Assembly (NCBI GenBank): GCA_002729115.1
Contig: PBWG01000101.1
Location: 1 to 6,170 of the forward strand
Length of the DNA: 6,170 bases
Origin: Crocinitomicaceae bacterium
GTDB taxonomy: Bacteria; Bacteroidota; Bacteroidia; Flavobacteriales_D; Sanyastnellaceae
Direction of reading: 5' to 3'
Each line of letters starts with the position of its first letter. The first letter of the stretch is position 1. Under the pieces are notes generated by a model. It saw only the letters and a program-made list of their open reading frames with translations. It did no database searches and was not told the origin of the DNA. Positions 1 through 6,074 of this stretch are shown here, in pieces. Position numbers and translations under genes: made by a program.

Positions 1-2
1 CT

Positions 3-1745
3 GTGCTGAGCGTTGTCATCATTGCCAAAAACGAGGCCCACAACCTGCCCCGTTGTCTGGAATCCGTGAAGGGGTTGGCCGACGAAGTGGTGGTGGTGGA
101 CTCCGGCTCCACGGACGGGACATTGGACGTGTGCGCCCAGCACGGCGCCACGGTCCACCAGCGCCCCTTCACCACCTACGCCGACCAAAAGAATTGGGCG
201 GCCGACCAAGCTGCCCATCCCTACGTGTTGAGTTTGGACGCGGACGAATCGCTCAGCGACGACCTCTTCGAGGAACTCGCTGCGTGGAAAACCCTCGCTG
301 CGTCGTCCGACGAACTGCCCTTCGACGCCTGGTCCCTGCCGCGACTGACCTCGTACTTGGGCACATGGGTGCGCCACGGAGGATGGTACCCAGACCGAAA
401 AATCAGGCTGTGGCGTCAAGGCACAGGGGACTGGCAGCCCGCCCATGAAGGTGGGATGCTGCACGAAGCCTGGGTCCCTCGGGTCCCGAGTCGCGTGGTG
501 CAGTTGAAGGGAGATTTGCACCACCACAGCTACCAACGGTTCTCGGACCACCTTCGTCAATTGGCCAAGTTCTCCACCCTGGGCGCGGCCGACGCCAGGC
601 TTCAGGGCAGGTCAAGCCACCTGCTGACGCCATGGTTCCGCATGGTTTTTCAATGGTTCAAACAAGCCGTCGTCCAGTCGGGATGGCGGGACGGTGCCAC
701 AGGCTTTCGGATCGCCCGTTGGAGCGCGGTTTCCGCGCATTGGAAGTGGCGCCAAGTGGGCGCCGCCCAAGCCTGGGACGCGCGCCAAACCGTCGGCATC
801 GTCCGCACGGACGCCCTTGGGGACAACGTCTTGTCGCTTCCCATGGCGGGGGCCTTGAAGGCCCACCACCCAGAGGTGAAGGTGGTGTGGATTTGCAAGC
901 CCTACGCCGCGGATGTGGCGCGGGCATGTGGACATGTGGACGAAATCCGAGCCTGGGACGGCACCGATCACAAGGTGGTGGAAGGGCTGGATGCGGTGGT
1001 GTTTGCCTTTCCGGAGCCTGCCTTGGTTCGCGCGGCCGCCAAGGCAGGGGTGCCCGTCAGGGTGGCGACAGGCCGGCGGTGGGTCACAGCCCGGCACGCC
1101 ACCCGAAGGGTGTGGCGGAGCCGCAAGACAACACCTGCCCATGAAACCCTTCAAGGCTTGCACCTTTTGCACGGCTTGGACGTGCCTGCGGCGTTGCGTT
1201 TCCCTGAGGCGAGCGATTGGCACGGGTTGTTGGAGATGACCCCTCCGCTCGACGCGTCGGTCGCCCAAGCTGCCACAGGCCTTTCAGACGACCTTTGGTC
1301 TCGCTTGGTGGTGCTGCATCCGGGCAACCATGGGTCCGCCAACGGTTGGTCGGTGGACCGCTTTCAAGCGCTGGGTCATCGTCTCACCCAGGCCGGGTGG
1401 GTCGTGGCGGTCACGGGCACCGAGGCAGAGAGAAAAGCTTTGGGGTCTTGGCTGAGCGAGTCTGACGTGGTGGATTTGGTGGGCAAGTTGGACATGCCTG
1501 GCCTGCTGGGGGTGTTGGCCCATGCCAAGCTTTGTGTGGCCTCGAGCACTGGGCCGCTGCACTTGGCCTCCGCTTTTGGAACGCCGGTGGTGGGTTTGTA
1601 CCAGGCTCAGGCGCCGTTTTGGCCCGCGCGCTGGGCGCCTCTCGGGCCCGGCGTGGTGCTTGAAACGCGGCAGGAAGCACCTGAAGGCGGCTTGGGCATT
1701 TCTGTTCAGGACGTCGCGGACGCGGCTTTCGGTCTGTTGGCCTGA
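3..1745 (+). CDS. Fused GT2 (WaaE/KdtX-like) and GT9 (heptosyltransferase-like) glycosyltransferase
   Basis: Predicted bifunctional cytoplasmic glycosyltransferase for LPS core or another surface glycan. Residues 1-255 look like a GT2 domain of the LPS-core WaaE/KdtX type. It opens with SVVIIAKNEAHNLPRCLESV, has VVDSGSTDGT at 32-40, the metal/nucleotide-sugar DxD-type motif LDADE (D79, D81), and GGWYPDRKIRLW at 126-137, a signature of this subfamily. Residues about 263-575 look like a GT9 ADP-heptose:LPS heptosyltransferase: an N-terminal Rossmann half with RTDALGDNVLSLP (268-280), and a C-terminal half with VVLHPGN (436-442) and SSTGPLHLASAFGTPVVGLY (514-533). In Bacteroidota I know these mainly as separate neighbouring proteins, so one 580-residue chain is unusual. 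The first visible start is GTG. Family members usually have a few residues before LSVV, so the true start may lie just outside the window. Donor and acceptor sugars cannot be assigned. The 3' end overlaps the opposing ligase gene by 40 nt. Confidence 0.9.
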   Translation: MLSVVIIAKNEAHNLPRCLESVKGLADEVVVVDSGSTDGTLDVCAQHGATVHQRPFTTYADQKNWAADQAAHPYVLSLDADESLSDDLFEELAAWKTLAASSDELPFDAWSLPRLTSYLGTWVRHGGWYPDRKIRLWRQGTGDWQPAHEGGMLHEAWVPRVPSRVVQLKGDLHHHSYQRFSDHLRQLAKFSTLGAADARLQGRSSHLLTPWFRMVFQWFKQAVVQSGWRDGATGFRIARWSAVSAHWKWRQVGAAQAWDARQTVGIVRTDALGDNVLSLPMAGALKAHHPEVKVVWICKPYAADVARACGHVDEIRAWDGTDHKVVEGLDAVVFAFPEPALVRAAAKAGVPVRVATGRRWVTARHATRRVWRSRKTTPAHETLQGLHLLHGLDVPAALRFPEASDWHGLLEMTPPLDASVAQAATGLSDDLWSRLVVLHPGNHGSANGWSVDRFQALGHRLTQAGWVVAVTGTEAERKALGSWLSESDVVDLVGKLDMPGLLGVLAHAKLCVASSTGPLHLASAFGTPVVGLYQAQAPFWPARWAPLGPGVVLETRQEAPEGGLGISVQDVADAAFGLLA

Positions 1746-3235
1746 CGACTACCGACCAGCGCCCACGCCAACCCCGCCACCATCACGCCAGCTTGGGTCT
1801 CCAACGTGTCCTCGAACACACAGCTCAGTGCGACCACCAATCCGCCCCACAAGGCGCCCTTCACCGCCCGAACCGCCCACATGTGTGACCCCAAAAAAGC
1901 CAACCACAGCAAGATTCCCACCAACCCCCCGGTGACCCCCCACGTGAGGTGTTGCATGTGGGTGCGGTGCCGGTGCTGGGAGGCCAAGCGGGTGCCAGTG
2001 GCCTCGTATCCTTCTTGAAGGGCCATTTCCGCGTCTCCTGCGCCGTGTCCGATCCACCAAGCTTGGTTCCATGCATGCCAGCCTGCCGCCCAATGCTCGA
2101 GGCGCTGAAACACAGAGTGCCCTGAAGGGTTGCCTCCTTCCAGCCACGTTTCCCATTCCCATCGGAACGCGGCCAGGCGTGCCCTGAAACCACGACTTTC
2201 CACCACGGAGGTGGCGCCGGATTCAATTCGCTCGACCTCGGCAGGGGTGAGCTGGAGGATGTGTGCTCCGTCCTTGGGCCACCCTTTCGAGGTCAGGTAG
2301 CGCCACAGGCGTGCGCTGAGGGGGAAGCCTGCCTGGCTGAGGGTGGACAGGGGGACGTCGGAGATTTGGTCCCAAGCTTGGTCCCATTCCACGCGACACA
2401 CGTGCATGTGAAGCCGGTGGCCGTTTTCAGAGGCCAAACGCTCCGGCCTGTGTTGGTAGGGGTTGCCCCAGGACGTGGTGGTGGGCCAGGGTTGGTCTGG
2501 CAAAGGGGTGGGTTGGAGCATCCAAGCTGCGGCCATGGCCGCAAGTCCAATCAAGGTGAGCGCCCCGCCACGGTACCACGGTTGCCAGGCGTTTGGAATG
2601 CGCTGCAATCCAATCCAAACCCAAGACATCGGGAGGAGCACCGCGCTGGTCAACGAGCCCGTGGCCCCCACAAAGGCGGACCACACGATGGAAAACACGG
2701 CCAGTTGCCATAACGGCCTGGACGTGGCCGCCCAACCCAAACCGAGCGCGGCGAACAAGGACATGCGAACGTGGGACACCCAGGGCGACCACCCGCGTCC
2801 TTCCAAGACCTCGCCTTGACTGAGGTGCCATCCACCCCAAGCAAGACAAACCACCATCGCCAAGCCGGCGCTCCCGAACACCCATCCTTGCACCTTCGAG
2901 CGGTCCAGTTCGCCCATGTCCAGGGCGGGCCAGGCCAACATCAACACCAGAATCGGCCATTGAAGTCCCAGAACGCGCCAGCCCCAAGACACGTCGCTTG
3001 TCCACACCATGGACAACGTGCTCCACCCCAGCAAGGCGGTGAGGCACAGCATGGGTCTCCATGAAGAAGCGGAGGTCAGGTTGTGTCGCGCCTTCGAGGA
3101 CGTGCAAAGCGCCCAAAGCGCCAACACCCCCAGCCAAGCCGTGCCCATGGACATGGCGGCGTGCGAAAATGGCAGCCCCCACACCAGCGCCGCCCAGCCT
3201 GCCAGGGACAGGGTGTTGAGGCGCGATGGGGTCAT
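1706..3235 (-). CDS. O-antigen ligase/polymerase (Wzy_C/WaaL-type) family membrane protein
   Basis: Polytopic inner-membrane protein of the O-antigen ligase/polymerase superfamily, 509 residues. Such proteins transfer or polymerise undecaprenyl-linked glycan on the periplasmic side. Hydrophobic segments fill residues about 8-240, a long hydrophilic and presumably periplasmic loop spans about 241-430, and further membrane segments follow at about 431-496. The loop carries motifs I recognise from Bacteroidota homologues: GNPYQHR (257-263), ENGH (270-273), RYLTSKG (312-318), GNPSGHS (368-374), QRLEHW (377-382) and GHGAGD (396-401). Likely counterparts of the functional Arg and His of WaaL are R378 and H426 (in HMQHL). 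FEDTLETQAG (474-483) fits the usual late family motif. Tryptophan is very frequent (43 of 509). The ATG overlaps the protease stop in an ATGA, which suggests translational coupling. Ligase and polymerase cannot be told apart from sequence alone, and a protein-glycosylation ligase is a third option. Confidence 0.85.
   Translation of the reverse strand: MTPSRLNTLSLAGWAALVWGLPFSHAAMSMGTAWLGVLALWALCTSSKARHNLTSASSWRPMLCLTALLGWSTLSMVWTSDVSWGWRVLGLQWPILVLMLAWPALDMGELDRSKVQGWVFGSAGLAMVVCLAWGGWHLSQGEVLEGRGWSPWVSHVRMSLFAALGLGWAATSRPLWQLAVFSIVWSAFVGATGSLTSAVLLPMSWVWIGLQRIPNAWQPWYRGGALTLIGLAAMAAAWMLQPTPLPDQPWPTTTSWGNPYQHRPERLASENGHRLHMHVCRVEWDQAWDQISDVPLSTLSQAGFPLSARLWRYLTSKGWPKDGAHILQLTPAEVERIESGATSVVESRGFRARLAAFRWEWETWLEGGNPSGHSVFQRLEHWAAGWHAWNQAWWIGHGAGDAEMALQEGYEATGTRLASQHRHRTHMQHLTWGVTGGLVGILLWLAFLGSHMWAVRAVKGALWGGLVVALSCVFEDTLETQAGVMVAGLAWALVGSRQANRPKAASATS
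3232..3235 (-). other. ATGA stop/start overlap coupling the S41 protease to the ligase-family gene
   Basis: On the minus strand the protease stop TGA (3234-3232) and the ligase-family start ATG (3235-3233) share bases as ATGA. With no Shine-Dalgarno upstream, the ligase-family start probably depends on ribosomes terminating on the protease gene. Confidence 0.8.
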
Positions 3236-4890
3236 TGGGAATCGGGTCCGGCCAACACGTTCAGGTACTCGCCTGATTCGAGCAATTCGATTGCTTTCAG
3301 GGCCACCTCGTCTTGCTGGAGGCCATGCTTGAACTGGCCTGTGGTGTTGTAGAGGTGCACGACAAGTTCTTGTTCCAAGGCACGTCGGATCGCAACCTCG
3401 TGGCGGGCGAGGTCTGCTGACACGTCTGCGGCCAACCCCGCACGCAGGGCGTCAAACGCCTTGGCGTTGGCGTCGTCCAGCCACTCGGCTTCAGCTGTGG
3501 CTTCGAGCTGTTGGAAGGCTTGGAGGCTTTCGGAGGCGTAGGGGACGTCGTCCATTTGGGCCACGTGCCTCACAAATTGATCCCAAACCCCGTCGGTGAG
3601 TTTGAAATCGGCGGCGTTTTCGGGTTTGGCCAGCGCGTCGCGTTGGGCGACGGCAAAGTCGAACAGGACGCCTTGTTCTTGAAGCCCGGCCAGCACGTAT
3701 TTGACCTCAGGCTTGGGGACTTCCACGTCTGGAATTACCCCGCGGCCCTCCAAAACCTTGCGGCCGTTGGTCGTGTAAAAGGTGGCGAGCGTTGAATCGG
3801 CCATGGCGTGAACCTCACCCTCCTCGTCGCGGTGGCTGTAGTCCAAGCGTTGGACGCACCGACCGCTGGGGGTGTAGTACTTGGCGACCGTGACTTTCAT
3901 GCGGGTGCCGTAGGCGAGCTTTTTGGTTTGCTGCACCAGGCCTTTGCCGAAGGATTCTTCCCCGACGACGATGCCGCGGTCGAGGTCTTGCAAGGTGCCG
4001 GCCACGATTTCAGAAGCGGACGCGGACTTGCCGTCCACCAAAATGGCCACTGGCAGGTTGGGACGCAGCGCGCTCCCTCGTGTTTGGTACGACTTGTTCC
4101 AGTCCGGACGTTTGCCCTTGGTGCTGACGACCTCTTGCCCTTTTCCCACGAACAAGTTGACCATGGCGATGGCCTCTCGGAGCAATCCACCGCCGTTGCC
4201 ACGCAAGTCCAGCACCACGTGCTCGGCCCCCAACGAATCCGTCAGGTTGAGCAAAGCTTTGCGGACGTTCATGCTCGCTGTTTTCGTGAACGAGTTCAAG
4301 GCCAAATACCCCGTCTTGTCCGTCAGCATGCCCTGGTAAGGCACGTCCGGAACTTTCACCTTGCGCCGCGCCAACGTGAAGGACATGGCGTCCGCGAATC
4401 CAGGCCGTTCCACCAGGACGGTCACTTCGGTGCAGGTGGCGCCTTGCAGAAGGTCGCCGATTTGGTCGGTGTCCAGTCCAACCAACGCACGGCCGTCGAC
4501 TTCCAACAGGACGTCGCCCAAGCGCAAGCCGGCTTCTGCCGCCGGCTCACCTTCCAACAGGTTGACGATGGTGGTGCGGTCGTTTCGCGTTTCGATGCTC
4601 GCGCCCACGCCTCCGTACTCGCCCGTTTGCATGAAACGGACGTCTTCCATTTTGGACTCCGGGAAGTACCTGGTGTAGGGGTCGAGTTGGGCAAGCATGG
4701 CCTTGATGCCGGTCTCCATCAATTCCCCCGGGGCCAATTCATCCACGTAAAAGAGGTTGAGCTCTCGGAAAGCCGACTGCATGATTTCCAACTGCTTCGA
4801 CATCTCGAAGTAGTCGTCTTTGGCCGTGGTGGTGGCCATCCACAAGACCATTCCTGCTGGAAAGGCCAACCAAAAAAGCGTGCGACGCAT
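3232..4890 (-). CDS. S41 family carboxyl-terminal processing peptidase (Ctp/Prc type) with PDZ domain
   Basis: Serine endopeptidase of family S41, 552 residues, expected in the periplasm and probably membrane-tethered or exported. Residues 1-23 form an export signal or anchor: a basic MRR start, a hydrophobic stretch at about 5-19 and a possible cleavage site after TTA. An N-terminal helical region with the typical LDPYTRYFP motif (69-77) precedes a PDZ domain at about 93-165 (YGGVGASIE; AAEAGLRLGDVLLEVDG). The protease core follows, with DLRGNGGG (228-235). The Ser/Lys catalytic pair is S291 in KSASASEIVAGTLQD and K316 in ESFGKGLVQQ. Q320 lies four residues after the lysine, and the 25-residue Ser-Lys spacing matches CtpB. 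Residues about 395-552 are a charged helical C-terminal extension of the kind I associate with Bacteroidota members. It starts 30 nt after rnpA. The ATG directly precedes the signal sequence and no Shine-Dalgarno is visible. All key residues are present, so it should be active. Substrates are unknown. Confidence 0.95.
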   Translation of the reverse strand: MRRTLFWLAFPAGMVLWMATTTAKDDYFEMSKQLEIMQSAFRELNLFYVDELAPGELMETGIKAMLAQLDPYTRYFPESKMEDVRFMQTGEYGGVGASIETRNDRTTIVNLLEGEPAAEAGLRLGDVLLEVDGRALVGLDTDQIGDLLQGATCTEVTVLVERPGFADAMSFTLARRKVKVPDVPYQGMLTDKTGYLALNSFTKTASMNVRKALLNLTDSLGAEHVVLDLRGNGGGLLREAIAMVNLFVGKGQEVVSTKGKRPDWNKSYQTRGSALRPNLPVAILVDGKSASASEIVAGTLQDLDRGIVVGEESFGKGLVQQTKKLAYGTRMKVTVAKYYTPSGRCVQRLDYSHRDEEGEVHAMADSTLATFYTTNGRKVLEGRGVIPDVEVPKPEVKYVLAGLQEQGVLFDFAVAQRDALAKPENAADFKLTDGVWDQFVRHVAQMDDVPYASESLQAFQQLEATAEAEWLDDANAKAFDALRAGLAADVSADLARHEVAIRRALEQELVVHLYNTTGQFKHGLQQDEVALKAIELLESGEYLNVLAGPDSQ

Positions 4891-4920
4891 GGTGCGGGGT
4901 TGGGCGGGTGGGACGTGTCT

Positions 4921-5316
4921 TCAGGCCATTCCCTCCGCCGCGCCTGTGTGCTGGGCCAACTTGCTCGCGGCGTGACGCATCCAGCGGCGGCAGTCGTCGA
5001 ACGAAGGGACTTCCTGTCCAACAAAGATGAACACCACAGCCCATTGGGGTGCCCCCGGTTCCCAATTTTTGGCGAGGGTGGTTTTTTCCACCCGCCAGGC
5101 TTCCCGCAACAGCCGTTTGATGCGGTTGCGGTCCACCGCCCGGCGGAATCGCTTCTTGCCCACGGTGAAAGCCGCTTGAAACGGAACGTCTTGGGTCAAC
5201 GGTGCAGCGGTGGCCCGAACCAGCACGGGGAATGCCTTGATTTTGACCCCCTTTTGGAAGGCCAAATCCATCAAGGCGGCCGACTTCAGCCGCTCACCCT
5301 TGTGCAGGGAGTGCAC
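4921..5316 (-). CDS. rnpA: Ribonuclease P protein component (GTG start)
   Basis: Small basic protein subunit of RNase P, 131 residues, a usual length. It binds the catalytic RNA and helps recognise precursor tRNA leaders during 5' maturation. The N-terminus LHKGERLKS (4-12) is the conserved family opening. The RNR motif appears as KKRFRRAVDRNRIKRLLREA (54-73), with the R63-N64-R65 core. VVFIFVG (94-100) matches the last central-sheet strand. The start is GTG at 5316-5314. An in-frame TGA, the hemD stop, lies immediately upstream, so the protein cannot begin earlier, and the next Met (residue 16) would delete the conserved opening. The usual partner rpmH is not adjacent: the gene sits between hemD and an S41 protease, an arrangement I know from Flavobacteriales-type genomes. 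Expression is probably coupled to hemD translation, because stop and start abut with zero spacing. Confidence 0.95.
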   Translation of the reverse strand: MHSLHKGERLKSAALMDLAFQKGVKIKAFPVLVRATAAPLTQDVPFQAAFTVGKKRFRRAVDRNRIKRLLREAWRVEKTTLAKNWEPGAPQWAVVFIFVGQEVPSFDDCRRWMRHAASKLAQHTGAAEGMA

Positions 5317-5319
5317 TCA
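5314..5319 (-). other. TGA-GTG junction between hemD and rnpA (zero spacing, same frame)
   Basis: Minus-strand TGAGTG: the hemD stop (5319-5317) is followed directly by the rnpA GTG start (5316-5314) in the same reading frame. This fixes the rnpA start, favours termination-reinitiation, and means one readthrough event would give a HemD-RnpA fusion. Confidence 0.85.
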
Positions 5320-6057
5320 GCCAGTGATGTATTGCTCGATGGCCATGGACATGGAAGGGGCCTTGGCGGTCGGCGCGTTGATGTCGATCCTCAACCCGGC
5401 CGCCTCTGCGGCTTTGGCCGTGGTCGGCCCAAACACCGCAATCCTTGTCTTGCCTTGCTCGAAATCTGGGAAGTTCTTGAACAGCGACTCGATGCCACTT
5501 GGGCTGAAGAACACCAACACGTCGTACTTCACGTCGCTCAAATCGCTGAGGTCGCTGCACACCGTGCGGTACATCACCGCTTTGCTGTAGTTGAACTTGC
5601 CGGCATCCAACGCATTGGGGATGCTTTCTTTGAGCAAGTCGGAACAAGGCAGCAGGAACTTTTCTCCCTTGTGCTTCTTCATCAAGGTGACGAGTTCGTC
5701 GAACTTGATGGTGCCGTGGAAAATCTTGCGCTTCCTGTACACAACGTACTTCTGGAGGTAGTACGCGGTGCTTTCAGAGATGCAGAAGTACTTCATGGTG
5801 TCCGGCACCTCGAAGCGCAATTCCTTGGCCATGCGGAAGTAGTGGTCGACCGCCAGGCGGCTGGTCAAAATCACGGCGGTGTGCTCGGCCAAATCCACGC
5901 GTTGCTGGCGGAACTCTTGAGCCTCCATGCCTTCCACGTGGATGAAAGGACGAAAATCGATGGTCAGTTTCTGACGCTCAGCCAAGTCGAAGTACGGCGA
6001 CTTCGCGGTGGTTGGCTTGGGCTGCGAGATCAGAATCGTGTTGATCTTGTTGGCCAT
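5317..6057 (-). CDS. hemD: Uroporphyrinogen-III synthase
   Basis: Converts hydroxymethylbilane to uroporphyrinogen III, with ring-D inversion, in cytoplasmic tetrapyrrole (heme) synthesis; 246 residues. The sequence matches the divergent Bacteroidota form of HemD. It has ILISQPKP near the N-terminus (8-15), SPYFDLAE (20-27), IDFRPFIHVEG (33-43) and EFRQQR (48-53). ILTSRLAVDHYF (63-74) and FFSPSGIESLF (183-193) correspond to the paired domain motifs, and AVFGPTTAKAAEAAG (207-221) to the late family motif. I chose ATG 6057-6055 because the homologues I know begin about here and because it lies 17 nt past the stop of the upstream reading frame. Longer in-frame starts as far as a TTG at 6138 would add 27 residues that do not resemble HemD and that overlap the upstream gene. 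No Shine-Dalgarno is visible. The stop abuts the rnpA start. Confidence 0.93.
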   Translation of the reverse strand: MANKINTILISQPKPTTAKSPYFDLAERQKLTIDFRPFIHVEGMEAQEFRQQRVDLAEHTAVILTSRLAVDHYFRMAKELRFEVPDTMKYFCISESTAYYLQKYVVYRKRKIFHGTIKFDELVTLMKKHKGEKFLLPCSDLLKESIPNALDAGKFNYSKAVMYRTVCSDLSDLSDVKYDVLVFFSPSGIESLFKNFPDFEQGKTRIAVFGPTTAKAAEAAGLRIDINAPTAKAPSMSMAIEQYITG

Positions 6058-6074
6058 GGGATTCGGTTCAATGT

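Noticed and set aside
632..1144. Overlapping open frames of 60-220 codons in other frames across the glycosyltransferase gene (also 612-1268 minus and 1284-1562 minus)
   Set aside because: They are arginine- and proline-rich frame shadows typical of GC-rich DNA, with no family motif, inside a gene with strong motifs throughout.
1700..1780. A possible bidirectional terminator at the convergent gene ends
   Set aside because: Only short, imperfect complementarity (GGTC with GACC) is visible and there are no flanking T-tracts.
2200..2214. A small perfect hairpin, CCACC-loop-GGTGG
   Set aside because: It lies within the ligase-family coding region, has a 5-bp stem and no T-tract. Short stems like this are expected by chance in GC-rich DNA.
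2427..3182. A 251-codon minus-strand open frame inside the ligase-family gene
   Set aside because: It is a frame-shifted shadow of the ligase-family gene, rich in Arg, Gly and His, with no membrane segments or recognisable domain.
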